DNA from: Melastoma dodecandrum | Taxonomy: Eukaryota > Streptophyta > Magnoliopsida > Myrtales > Melastomataceae | Reading direction: 5' to 3' | NCBI GenBank assembly: GCA_029817715.1 | Contig: JARUPY010000290.1 | Location: forward strand, 5,952,001 to 6,016,000 | DNA: 64,000 nt | In this document: one piece after another, positions 9,304 through 20,312 of the stretch | Layout of the letters: each line of letters opens with the position of its first letter | Numbering within the stretch: the first letter of the stretch is position 1 | Notes under the pieces: generated by a model | Databases searched by the model: none | Told to the model about the DNA's origin: nothing | What the model saw: only the letters and a program-made list of their open reading frames with translations | Program-made: the position numbers and the translations under genes

Positions 9304-11698
9304 ATGCCGAGAAATACTCGAAGCCGTGAGTCTCAGAATCCCTTAGATGGGGAAAACCAGGAACTTCCTCCGGGAATGAACTTGGAAGCGCCGGCCCTAG
9401 GAGGCCAGGCAGCTACAAACCAGTCAGAACTTCCTCCGGGAATGGACTTGCCAGCGCCGGCCCTAGGAGGCCAGACAGCTACAAACCAGTCCACCTTTGA
9501 TTCACATACCCCGTCCGAATTTATTTCAAGACTGGAGTTCCACAAGGAACTGGGGGATGTGCGTCAGGAGTTGACTGCTATGAAGGGTATTCTAATGGAT
9601 GTCCAAACTCTAATAGGGCGTCTTTCTGGCCCGAGAAACGAGGAAAGAGTAAGACCTCATATGAGAGAAACCCCCTTTAGGGAGTCTACGTTCATGACAG
9701 ACGCTCGACGGACTGCTCAAGGGCCACGTAACGTGACTTTTGAGCAGTCTGAGATAAGGACAAATGCTCTTTTCGAACCCGGGAATCTGGTTCCCCCTGG
9801 TCGACCCTCTTCTTCACGTAATCGACCAACGAATACGTATTGGAATGAGGCAGAGGACTTTCAAGAGGAAACAGATCGAGGGGAGGATTTTATTCCGTCT
9901 CGTCGCCCTGGAAAAGAACCTGTAATCGACGCGACTGGAGACCCCTATGAGCTTGGATCCCGAGGTGGAAACTTTTGGGAGGAACCTTCTTTCTACATGA
10001 GGGATCCAGCGAATCAGGCAATGGGGGAAAGATCTCCATACAGCCCGATAAGGTCGACTCGACCTCCAGCGCAGGCCCCAGTAGGCGGTGTACCCCCAGA
10101 CTTGAGGGAGGCCATAACTCAGGTTATAGAGCAAGTCGTCCCCGGAATAGCTCGGCGAGACGATGCCTGTTTGTACAGGTCTCCCTATCCTGCATATGTC
10201 GACAGGGATTTCCCTCTACCTAGAGGTTATAAGGTGCCCGACTTTACTCGTTTTTTCGGGTGAAGATGAAATGACCCCACTCGAGCATGTCGCTCGCTTC
10301 ACTCACCAACTTGGTGAGGCGGCTGGGAACGACTTTTGGAAACTGAAGCTCTTCCCTAACTCGTTAACGGGAGATGCCTTTACGTGGTATGCGAGTTTGC
10401 CGCCAGGGTCAGTAGCCTCGTGGACTCAGATGCAGTCTATGTTCGTTAAAACCTTTGCTCGACTGGACACCCCCATATCGATGTTTGAGGTAATGCGCCT
10501 TAAGCAGGCTAACGGAGAACACCCAGGGCAGTTTCTAATGAAACTTAGGAAGGCCCTACTGCGGTGTACACCCCCCATACCGGAGAAGGATCAATTACTT
10601 CTCGCATTAAATGCGCTGACTATCCCGTTCCGGAAAAAGCTGCAGGGCGAGCGCTTTGCTGACCTGTATGACTTAGCAAGGAGGGCTACTGAGTATTATC
10701 AGCTCCTTACGGAGGAAGCCCAACTGACTCGAGCCTACCAAGTCGACACTTATGAAGTCGACATGGCGGAATTTGTCAAGGGGGAGTCGACTATATGCGA
10801 TCCCCTGACTAAGAAGAATTCCAAAGCTAAGGCATCCCAAAAGAATGCCGAGGAAAGAAAATATTCTTTCGACACGGATAAAGTCGACGCTATATTCGAC
10901 TGGCTATATCAAAGGAAAAGGATTAGGCTTAAGCCCGGCCATCGAGTCCCTCAGACAGAGAGGGAAAAGAATAGGAATTACTGCAAGTGGCATGGGTCCT
11001 TCACCCATGCTACCAAGGACTGTTTGTCCTTTAGAAATATCATCCAGGATTTAATAGAGTCTAAAGAGCTCCGTTTTCCCGAGGTCGACGAAGTCGCCGT
11101 GGTGGATGATAGTCCATTCGGGGATGAAGTCGCCATTCATACGTTTGACATATTTGATGCTGAGGTTAATCTCTTAGAAGTTATTAACGACTCTGCTGCA
11201 CCCTCGCAGGACTTACAAGCAACCGGCGAGACTTTGGTGGCTAATGCCCTGATGAAGCGACTGGCTGAGCGTGGGGTCTTCATTCTGCCCAAAGGAAGGG
11301 AGAAGTGGCTATGCCACTGGCACTTGAACGACACTCATACTACGGATCAGTGCCACACGTTCAAGAAGTACCTACTGGACAGCAAGACAGAGGAGTGGTA
11401 CGACTTGACCCCGTTCGAGGAAGCAGCAATGTCGCTGAACACTCCCCGAGGATCTTCTCATGCCCTCAAAAGCCCTCCTAGCGCAGATCGCCGATTGGCC
11501 TTGCGAGGAGGAAGAGGAGGCCCCCAGGGTCACAAGGGGAATGGAGAGGCAGTCGCCCGGGGAACAGAACGCCCGACACGACGACTGGAGTTCATAGACT
11601 CGTCTGGCCAAAGGGTCATCAAACAGGGATACACTAGAGCTACCCCTGTCAAGGAGATTAGACCGGTAGAGGAGCATAAGGAAGCAGACCAACCTTAG
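9304..11698 (+). pseudogene. gag: gag (capsid/nucleocapsid) of the LTR element, frameshifted
   Basis: The first frame runs 9304-10263 and the second 10163-11698. The first opens with a 22-residue tandem duplication (ELPPGM..LGGQ(A/T)ATNQS, twice). The second has the retrotransposon gag core (around KLFPNSLTGDAFTWYASLPP and MFVKTFARLD). Further on are two zinc-knuckle-like motifs of identical spacing, C-x2-H-x4-H-x4-C (CKWHGSFTHATKDC and CHWHLNDTHTTDQC). The two frames meet at a run of six T at about 10248-10253, consistent with a one-base insertion, either a real mutation or a homopolymer sequencing error. The product would form virus-like particles in the cytoplasm. An in-frame stop at 11696-11698 ends the gag frame before the protease. 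Confidence 0.85.
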
Positions 11699-11704
11699 CA
11701 GGCC

Positions 11705-13202
11705 GTGAATCGCAGGCCCCGCTACGCTTCGAAGACAGTTGATCCTCAGGAAATGCGGAGGGGGCCACCCATTGCCCAATTCCTGGACGAAAAGCTGCTG
11801 TGCCAAAAGTGCAAGCTGATCGCTCACAACCGCATACTCATCACCCAGCTCTGCACAGCATGCTGCGTTAACTACTTCTTGCGGCTCGTCGACTTATCCG
11901 CAAAAGGGGAGATGCTGGTGAAGGCAGTCCGTCCTGAGGGCTCAGGTAATTCGAAACCTAACAAGCCCTCTTCGAATAGGCCAGCAGATAAACCCTGTGC
12001 AGGTAGGATATGACCCAGCCGACGGAAGGTTTGTGGAGGTAAGTCGACTTCCTTTTGGTTCTAAGAAACCAAGGTTTGTCAAAGCGCTTAACCCTTCGTC
12101 TCAATGGCAGAAGGCGGAAAGGAAGGTTACGCTTCCCGTGAGGGCTCAAAAGAGAAAAGAAAGGCGTCTAAGTCACGCCCAGAAGAAGCCAAGAATGACC
12201 CCTGTGATGCCACCCTTTGGCGGGAACCACGCCACAGGGAAACAAGTCGCAGAGCCCGAGCGGGTCGAGTCTACTGACTACTCGGAAGACCCAGGCTCGA
12301 GCTTCGACTACACTCCTCTACGAGGAGATAAGCCCTGCGACTTCAACGTAGAGCAAGGGCCCCTCGTGAGCTATAACACTCTTACCCTCCCTGCGGAGTT
12401 CGCCTGCAACAACAAGTCGGAGGCACCGGAAGGTAAAACTCTCGACTCTAAAGTCATTACATTTCCTTCTGGCTTCCCTCTGCACTGGTTGAGGAAACCA
12501 TCAGATCGCATGAAACAGCATATGCATTCGCTGTACATCTCAGCCACCTTTGATGGTGTCTTAGTGGGCCGAGTCTTAATAGACAATGGCGCCACTGTCA
12601 ATGTTCTTCCCCTTGCCAAGTTTAGATTACTTGGGTACAAGCCTAGCGAGTTGGTGCGAACCGACGTAGCTGTAAGTGGCTTTAATGGGAGAAAATCCGA
12701 GTGCCTGGGCGTATGCTCCGTGCGCCTAGGCGTCGGGAGACACGAGCAGGAAACTGATTTCTTTGTAATCGATATAGCCCCTTCATTTAATGCGCTTTTA
12801 GGACGCGATTGGCTTCATAAGGCCGCCGCGATTCCATCTACTTTGCATAGGGAGTTAATCTTATGGCTTGACTCCGAAATAGAAATCGTTAAGGCTGATG
12901 AATACTCCTATTGTGACAAGGGTATTTTGCATACAGAGACGTGTAAGACAATCAAGGACCTTACTCTGGATCAGCTCTACAAGCTGGGAGACCCCATAGT
13001 CGGACCCCTAGGTGAACCTTCTGGGAAGTTCGACTTCATCGTAAGCTATGGCACCTCTCACCCCAAGCCTGACGAAGGACCCATTGTGGCAACAGGATGG
13101 GGGCCCGACTTCACAGACAAGGACATAGATGAGGTTCTGCAGGAGGTAGTCACGACCAAGGATGGAGGCGAGACAAACAACAGCCCAAGCGCCAACAAGT
13201 GA
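11705..13202 (+). CDS. Protease region of the LTR element (interrupted)
   Basis: The gag frame resumes after the stop at 11696 and runs to 12013; a different frame is open from about 11990 to 13202. The latter holds an aspartic protease core: VLIDNGATVNVLP (catalytic D-x-G with Asn in the middle, common in Tat elements) and, downstream, NALLGRDWL. It would cleave the Gag-Pol polyprotein. The segment is fragmented by the upstream stop, a frame change near 11985-11995, and another frame change relative to the polymerase frame that overlaps it at 13162-13202. No ATG is needed if it is made by readthrough or frameshifting, so some of these changes could be programmed. Confidence 0.75.
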
Positions 13203-16200
13203 GAAGCGCCTAAGAGCCAAGAGAGCACTGCGACGGAGTTGGAGCCCGATAGACTCCTACACGAAGGGATGTATGGACAGTGAGGAGAAAGGTCATGCAG
13301 TCGCTGATATCCTACAGCGACTTCAGAAGCATGTTAGGATGTCTAGGAAAGTAGGATGCCAAATAGGCAACATCAATCTCGAAGCTAGGTCATGTAATAA
13401 CGTTGACACCGATTTAGGTGGTGTCCAGAGTCGTGAGTCACTGATGATGCCATGTGACTCACTCGTAAGCGTCAATTTAGGCGAGGCATCAAGCCCTCGA
13501 ATTGTTTTCATCAGTTCTTCAATGAATAAAGAACTTTTCAATTCTATCAAAGCTACTTTAGAAGAGTTTAAAGACTGTTTCGCTTGGGATTACACTGAGA
13601 TGCCTGGCCTAGATCGCCGACTTGTGGAACACAAGTTACCAATCAAAACGGGATTTAAACCAGTCCAACAGGCGCCGAGGAGAATGACTCATGAAGTCAC
13701 TCAAGCAGTATTCGAGGAAGTCAAGAAGCTCTTTAAAGCTGGATATATAAGGACATCGAGGTACACCGAATGGATATCCAGTATAGTTCCTGTCATTAAG
13801 AAGAATGGTAATATTAGAGTTTGCATCGACTTCAGAGACTTGAATCGTGCCACTCCAAAGGATGAGTACCCCATGCCTATCGCAGACGACTTAGTCGACA
13901 AGACTGCAGGGCACCAAATTATGTCCTTCATGGATGGCTTTTCAGGATATAACCAAATCTTCCTAGCTGAAGAGGATATCCATAAAACTGCGTTCAGGTG
14001 TCCCTTAGGCATTTTCGAATGGGTAGTCATGCCATTCGGACTCAAAAACGCTGGGGCAACCTACCAACGAGCCATGAACGCTATATTTGATGCCTCGATT
14101 AACAAAACAGTCGAAGTATACATAGACGATATAGTGGTCAAGTCGCAAGACGAGAAGTCACATGTTAATGACCTTAGAAATGCTTTCATTCAAATGAGAA
14201 AGCATCAGCTCAAACTAAACCCTCTCAAATGTGCCTTCGGAGTCAGAGCAGGACATTTCCTAGGGTTCCTAGTCCATCAACGTGGCATAGAAGTCGACCA
14301 GAACAAAGTGAATGCCATTCAAAGATTGAACCATCCGAGTAATAAGAAGCAGTTACAGGCTTTCTTAGGAAGGATCAATTATCTAAGGCGATTTATTGGT
14401 AACGTCGCTGGACGGACAGAAGTTTTTTCGACTTTACTGAAGGCGAAGGGAAATTTTGTGTGGAGCGACGAACACCAAAAAGCATTTGAAGGCTTAAAGG
14501 AGTATTTAATGAAGCCGCCTGTGCTTGCCCCTCCTCGGATAGGAAAGCCCTATCTGCTTTACGTGGCAGCGACTGAATCAGTCATTGGTGCCATGTTAGC
14601 CCAAGAGGCGGATGACAAAACTGAGAGAGCGGTCTACTATTTGTCAAGACAACTGACTGCCACAGAAAAGCGCTATACAATTAAGGAGAAGTTGTGCCTA
14701 TCAGTCTTCTATGCTGTTAAGAAGCTGAGACATTATATCGGATCCCAAGAGGTTCATGTTATTGCCAAGTCTCCAGTCATAAAATACTTTTTCGAAAGTC
14801 CCCTATTGACCGGAAGAATTAGTAAATGGAGCTTGGTCCTATCCGCATACGATCTGCGTTTCAAACCTCAACAGTCGGTGAAAGGGCAGGCCTTAGCCGA
14901 CTTCTTAGTGAACCACGATCCATCTACATCAATCGATCAAGAGGAATCCCTTGAGGATGTTTGGCAAGCTTGGTTTGATGGATCCTCGGCGAAATCCGGC
15001 GTAGGCATAGGCCTCCACATACTTTCGCCACTAGGAAAGGACGTTCGCCTAGCATATCGTTTGTCGGCGACTCATACAAACAATACGACTGAGTATGAAG
15101 CGTTGATCACGCTCTTGAAGGAATTATTAGCCATGGGAGCCAGGAAAGCCAGAGTAATGGGAGACTCTCAACTAATTATTAACCAGATGAATGGCGACTC
15201 CCTATGTCAAGAGAAACTCGCACCCTATCATCAAGTCGCTCGAAGGCTAGTCGAGCGGTTCGAAGCAATTACTTTCCTCTTTGTAGGCCGGGAGGAAAAC
15301 ACCATCGCTAACGACTTAGCTCAAAAAGCTTCGGGATACAAGGCTAGAGGAAGAAACGATTGTGTCCCCGAAATAGCTTCTCATTTAGTCCCACAAAGCG
15401 ATTTGTTCGCATTAAACATAATGACAAGCGATAAGGATTGGAGGAGGCCAATCATCGACTTCCTCTCCGACCCAACACAAAAGGCGAACCAAAGAGTCAA
15501 GACTCAGGCTTTGTCGTACACCCTTATAGATGGGGTACTTTACAGAAAGACCAAAGAAGGAGTCCTACTAAGGTGCGTCGACTTAGACGAAGCGACCCCA
15601 ATTATGTTGGAGACTCACCAGGGTTTATGCGGGTCTCACCAATCTGGCACCAAAATGTCTTGGACTATCCAAAGACATGGTTTTTACTGGCCATCAATGC
15701 TAAAGAACTGCATAGAAATGGCTAGGGAATGCCAAGAGTGTCAAAAACATGGTCCGGTGACAAGGGCCCCAGCGTCCGACTTAGTCTCAGTCGTCAAGCC
15801 TTGGCCATTTAGGTCTTGGGCTTTAGATATAATCGGGGAAATCCATCCGCACTCAAGTAAAGGTGACGCCTATATTCTAGTCGCCACCGATTATTTTACT
15901 AAATGGGTCGAGGCTCAGGTATATAAGAAGATCGATCACAAAGAAGTGATCGATTTTCTTAAATCATCTATCATCTATAGATTTGGAATTCCCCAGAATA
16001 TTGTAGTAGACAATGGCACCGCTTTCAATAATGAGAAAATGCGAGAATTCGCTACGGAGTTCGGTTTCTCGATCACCAACTCAACACCTTATTATCCTCA
16101 GGCGAATGGACAGGCTGAAGCTACCAATAAACTCATAAAGAACAATATTCAGAAAATGGTTGGCGCAAATCCAAGAGAATGGCACCAACTATTACAAGAC

Positions 16201-16731
16201 ACTTTGTGGGCTTTAAGAGTTACTAAAAGAAAAAGCACAGGGGAAACCCCTTTTTCACTAGTATATGGGCAAGACGCCGTCCTACCTATTGAGGTTCGAT
16301 ACAAGTCGCTCAGGGTAACTCACTCTGATTTACAAGACGAGGCAATGTACCTCGCTTTGGACGAATTAGAGAAGAAGCAACTTGATGTAATAGACCGACT
16401 CGAGGTCCATAAACAAAGGATTGCTAGGCATTATAACAAAAAGGTTGTCCATAAGCACTTTAAAGTGGGCGACTTAGTTTGGAAGATGGTGCTACCCCTT
16501 AAATCGAAAGACCAAATTTTGGGTAAATGGTCCCCTAATTGGGAAGGTCCACATGAGGTATGTGAAACATACTCATCTAATAGCTATAGGCTTATGACGA
16601 GAAGTGGGGTCAGACATCCATTTAAGGTTAATGGTAAATATCTCAAACCCTATCGCGCGACTATTTGGGAAGCTCACCATAAAATCCTAAGACGAAGGAC
16701 TCCGTTAATTTGGGAAACGCTTAATTCCTAA
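13162..16731 (+). CDS. pol: Polymerase: reverse transcriptase, RNase H, archaeal-type RNase H, integrase
   Basis: The open frame is 1189 residues. Reverse transcriptase: about residues 200-380, with FMDGFSGYNQI and the catalytic YIDD at residues 320-323. Ty3-type RNase H follows (around LLYVAATESVIGAMLAQ). A second RNase H of archaeal/plant type starts near residue 600 (WFDGSSAKSG, NNTTEYEAL, GDSQLI). Integrase has an H-H-C-C zinc region (GLCGSHQSG then CQECQKH) and a DD35E triad at about D889, D950 and E986 (VVDNGTAF; GQAEATNK). The dual RNase H is a Tat-lineage hallmark. No internal stop breaks the frame, so this part looks intact. The domain order supports Ty3/Gypsy, and the ORF ends 131 bp from the end of the antisense gene, tail to tail. 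Confidence 0.95.
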   Translation: MEARQTTAQAPTSEKRLRAKRALRRSWSPIDSYTKGCMDSEEKGHAVADILQRLQKHVRMSRKVGCQIGNINLEARSCNNVDTDLGGVQSRESLMMPCDSLVSVNLGEASSPRIVFISSSMNKELFNSIKATLEEFKDCFAWDYTEMPGLDRRLVEHKLPIKTGFKPVQQAPRRMTHEVTQAVFEEVKKLFKAGYIRTSRYTEWISSIVPVIKKNGNIRVCIDFRDLNRATPKDEYPMPIADDLVDKTAGHQIMSFMDGFSGYNQIFLAEEDIHKTAFRCPLGIFEWVVMPFGLKNAGATYQRAMNAIFDASINKTVEVYIDDIVVKSQDEKSHVNDLRNAFIQMRKHQLKLNPLKCAFGVRAGHFLGFLVHQRGIEVDQNKVNAIQRLNHPSNKKQLQAFLGRINYLRRFIGNVAGRTEVFSTLLKAKGNFVWSDEHQKAFEGLKEYLMKPPVLAPPRIGKPYLLYVAATESVIGAMLAQEADDKTERAVYYLSRQLTATEKRYTIKEKLCLSVFYAVKKLRHYIGSQEVHVIAKSPVIKYFFESPLLTGRISKWSLVLSAYDLRFKPQQSVKGQALADFLVNHDPSTSIDQEESLEDVWQAWFDGSSAKSGVGIGLHILSPLGKDVRLAYRLSATHTNNTTEYEALITLLKELLAMGARKARVMGDSQLIINQMNGDSLCQEKLAPYHQVARRLVERFEAITFLFVGREENTIANDLAQKASGYKARGRNDCVPEIASHLVPQSDLFALNIMTSDKDWRRPIIDFLSDPTQKANQRVKTQALSYTLIDGVLYRKTKEGVLLRCVDLDEATPIMLETHQGLCGSHQSGTKMSWTIQRHGFYWPSMLKNCIEMARECQECQKHGPVTRAPASDLVSVVKPWPFRSWALDIIGEIHPHSSKGDAYILVATDYFTKWVEAQVYKKIDHKEVIDFLKSSIIYRFGIPQNIVVDNGTAFNNEKMREFATEFGFSITNSTPYYPQANGQAEATNKLIKNNIQKMVGANPREWHQLLQDTLWALRVTKRKSTGETPFSLVYGQDAVLPIEVRYKSLRVTHSDLQDEAMYLALDELEKKQLDVIDRLEVHKQRIARHYNKKVVHKHFKVGDLVWKMVLPLKSKDQILGKWSPNWEGPHEVCETYSSNSYRLMTRSGVRHPFKVNGKYLKPYRATIWEAHHKILRRRTPLIWETLNS

Positions 16732-16862
16732 GAAATCACGCTAGGCTTCAGTAACGCTGTCTGGAAGAATGAGTCGAGCGTAGTGGGCAAGAATTCATTT
16801 GGGACACAAGGAACTTGGTTTATTCAGTAAAACAAAAACAATGGAATAACATTGTTCTTTGG

Positions 16863-19800
16863 TTACGAATCTAATCTCCATAACCCGCCAACTTCTTTGA
16901 AATCGAGGACAAGGGATTTACGAGTTCGTCGCTTCGCGTTCACCTTGTTTCGCTGGGCATAAAGGTCGACGACCTTTTCCCTATCCTTCTCAGCATTGGC
17001 CTCCAGCTCCTCGATTTCTTGGGTGTTGATTGACGCAAGCTGCCGAGTCAGGTCATTCTTGAGGTTCGTGTAGAACTCTATCTGTCTCTCTGCCTCGGTC
17101 AGCTTCTCTTGCACGTCGACCAAACGTTGGCGAGCGTCCTGTGCAGCTTTAGAGGCCTGCCCTCGAGCTTCATTGATCGACTGAATCTTCAAGTCAGTCG
17201 AGTCCAAGGTGAGCAGGTCGGCGTAGTAATCCCTCCAACGGGTCCAGTACGTCGACCTGAAGCTCTTGCAGGCCCCCAATATTTCGTCAGTAACCCGAGG
17301 GGATGTCTCGATCCTCTTTAACAGCTTCTGCATCCTCCTAAATTCGTTGACGCTTAAGGGGTCGATGAGCAGAAGTTGGCAGAGTTCTTCGATATCTTCG
17401 TGAAGCTTCACCCACGGGTCTTTGGTCGACTTAGAAGTCGCCGCAGCAGGATCCTGAAGAATAAGAGGCAAAATATTGTTAAACAATACCCTAAAAGGCA
17501 ACGACCTCGTGCGATCGAATACTTACCTCTGGAGGCAATTTATCCCCGGAGCTCTCATCCGAAGAAGAAGGGGGAGTAGGGATCTTTTGTCGGCCAGCGG
17601 GCACCTTCACCCTCTTCGGACGAGCCTATAAGGAGGGATACAAGAACCTCAGTTAAAATCACAATGATACTACTATGTTTAAAACAAGAACACATACCAA
17701 CGCTGGTGTAGGAGTTTGGACTGGAGGAGAAGGAATAGCTTGATTTTCTTCCTCACAAGTCGACCGGGTCGGTGGGTCGACCAGGACCGCGACATCCAGA
17801 ACAGCCTGTTCTTCTTGAACCAAGGCCTCAGGGATGTGCTGTTCCTGAAACGGAATACGACGCAGAACCAAAAGTTCATATATGAACTAAGGTAAGGATA
17901 CACCAGCTGAGAGCTAAACTTACCTTGGCGATCGAAGCCTTTGAACTTTGGCCCAAGCTGTGGGAGATAAGCTGATGGCCATCCTTGTCTGAAGCCTCTC
18001 CCTAGACAATATGGTATGGGTCAGATATAAAAACTCAAAACAAAAACTGGAGTCAGTAGAGTCTTACCTCTACGGCCGGTTTTTGTGAAGCGTCAACTAC
18101 AGCTGAGGACACTGGCACTGCAGCTGGTGCCCCGGTAGATGAGGTCGCCGCTGAAGCGGTTGGCGACATAGATGGGGTCGCCGTTGCTGCAGTTGGCGAC
18201 CTGGATGGGGTCGCCGCTGCCGCCGTTGGCGACCTGGATGGGGTCGCCGCTGCCGCCGTTGGCGACCTGGATGAGGTCACCGCTGCAGTAACTGACGACC
18301 TATGAGAGGAAGTCGCCACCTTCACCAGTCTCTTCCTCTGAGACAGAGGCATCTCTTCAGGATCTTCTTCCTCGACCGCCTTGCGCTTTGGAGCGCTTTT
18401 AGGTCGAGCCTTAGAAGGACCACCTGCGACTATTTTACTGGGATTCGCAACTTTAGCCTTCCCCTTGCTGGTCGACTTGAGTCTAGAAGGAGCAGGGGCA
18501 AGGGGGCTTTAGGCTTGGATTTTCCAGAGCCCTGAGGAAGCATTGATCCTGAAAGGGAGGAAGCTTATGATTAATATTAAGAAACCAATACTCTTAAAGT
18601 AAAGCTAAGTCTTTACCTTTGGCTTTAATGTGCGCGTCATCGGTATAAAAATCAGGTTCCTTGGAAACGTCCAAGAAGTGCATCAGGGCCCGCAGCTCTT
18701 CATAGGTAGTCGACCACAGCACAGTGAAGAACTGTGTGGCGAAACAGGCAGAAGTATCAGATGGGAATTCCATCTGGGAGAGCTGCGTCTTGTGATTGAG
18801 CAAGTTGAGGGTCTTCGAGTCGATCGACTTGCATACAATCCTTTTCGCCCGGTCCCCGTATAGGCCGCCGGCAGGGTCAGCAAGTGGAACTGCTACACTT
18901 TGGATAAACCCAAACTGCCTCGCGCACAGTTGAGGGTTATAGACTTCGAAGGTCAGGTAGCCGTCGAAGATAATAGGCAGATCTCTGCGGGTTAATACCC
19001 CATTCCATAAGCCACGAGCAGCTTGAAGATCGATTTCCTGAGCAAGTGTCTTGCCGCCTGGAAAGGGTGCCCAGCTGCGTCGATCTACCCTGCCGAAGTC
19101 GACTATATGCTTCAGGTGGCCAGTGATCGATGTCATAAGCCATTGATCCTTACACTGGCAGCACTGATCTAGGATGGTCTCCCCATAATAGGAGGATTCA
19201 AGGGGCGAAGAAGGACCCTTGAATCCGGTCAATCCCGGCATCCACATGGCCGAACAGAGATGGACTAGCCAGACCAACCCTCCTGCTGGATGTTTTGGAA
19301 ATGGCTTGATTTGAGACGTCGCTCTGTCCAGATCATGATAAAGCAGACCCAAAATAAAGGGACCCCAGGAGATTTCTTCATTAGTCTCCCTCAGAAAATT
19401 GGCCACCGCATAAGAAGTGTGGCTGACTTTCTTCCCAGGGAAGCAGTAAACGAATTTGCTCAACCAGGTGCTGAGGAACTCGATCTCCTCCTGGGCGCCA
19501 AAACCTTCAGTCGACAATCTCTCATCTGACTTATTGCCTGCCGAGGCCATCTTCAGATGCCTATTCACCACCTCCATGTACTGAAGGGCGCCCTTAGGGT
19601 TAATATCATCTGCTTGAGAGTACTGCCGAACAGGGCAGCCATTGATTTTGCACCTGGTCAAAATCTTCACGTCTGCCAATGTAACAGACATAGGGCCTTC
19701 TGGGAAATAGAAGCAGTTGACAGCAGAATTCCAGAAAGGCAACATGGCCGAACAAACCCTAGGATCACAGTTCTTGGTTGCCACGGACATTCTAAAGAAT

Positions 19801-20123
19801 CTCAAGATTTTCTGATTCCTAAACCTCTCTGTGAAATGCTCCTCCCACATCTCGAGCCAGTCCACCATCTCAGACTTAGATGCAGAAGGAAAACACAGGA
19901 AGGATCCCTGACCTTCCCAGTTGAGGGGATCGATGAAGTCGGGATGGCAAATCGGGATGGGCTTCTCGGTGACGAGATAGTTGAGCGGCACCGTCTCCGG
20001 AAAAAGATGCTCCGGCAAGATAGGTCCAAGAGTGACGCCCGATCCCTGATCCTCTGCGACCGGAACGGGTCCAGTTGGCCCCGCACGCAGATTATGGAAC
20101 TCAAAGCACTTAAAAGTTGACAT
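16863..20123 (-). CDS. Antisense six-exon gene: plant mobile domain (PMD) protein with coiled-coil C terminus, one frameshift
   Basis: Exons on the minus strand: 20123-18617, 18548-18068, 18001-17924, 17844-17698, 17625-17527, 17453-16863. All junctions are GT-AG and phases agree (A1 ends in phase 1, the rest in phase 0). Exon 1 (502 codons) matches the plant mobile domain / aminotransferase-like family (FYFPEGPMSVTLADVKILTR; FILGLLYHDL). Exon 2 is Lys/Pro-rich with an 11-residue repeat (SRSPTAAAATP, about five times). The last exon has a long heptad-like helix (LTEAERQIEFYTNLKNDLTR). One break: the entry frame of exon 2 loses register at a C run near 18509-18513, consistent with a single missing base. 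PMD proteins are known from host genes and transposons; their molecular role is poorly defined. Extra antisense ORFs are established in Tat-type elements; a spliced one this complete is less usual. Confidence 0.8.
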
Positions 20124-20250
20124 CTTTTTAAGGATCGAAGGAGTTTTGAAGAGGGAGACTGAAGGGTTTTCTGAGAAACAAGGGTTTCTTGGAAAGACGG
20201 AGAAGTGTTGAGCAAGGAAGAAAAGTGCGGGAAAAGGATGACGATTCTCC

Positions 20251-20258
20251 TTTATATA
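20251..20258 (-). promoter_or_regulatory. TATA box of the antisense gene
   Basis: TATATAAA on the minus strand (within CCTATATAAAGGAG) lies about 130 bp upstream of the antisense ATG and between that ATG and the 3' LTR. It would give a leader of about 100 nt. This suggests that the antisense gene has its own promoter inside the element. Confidence 0.55.
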
Positions 20259-20298
20259 GGATATGATTTTTGCTGAGTCGGCACAGCCAACCCAGCAT

Positions 20299-20312
20299 AA
20301 AAGGGGGGCATA
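20299..20312 (+). other. Polypurine tract
   Basis: AAAAGGGGGGCATA lies immediately before the 3' LTR start (TGTTGACA) and fits the plus-strand primer of LTR elements. Confidence 0.8.
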
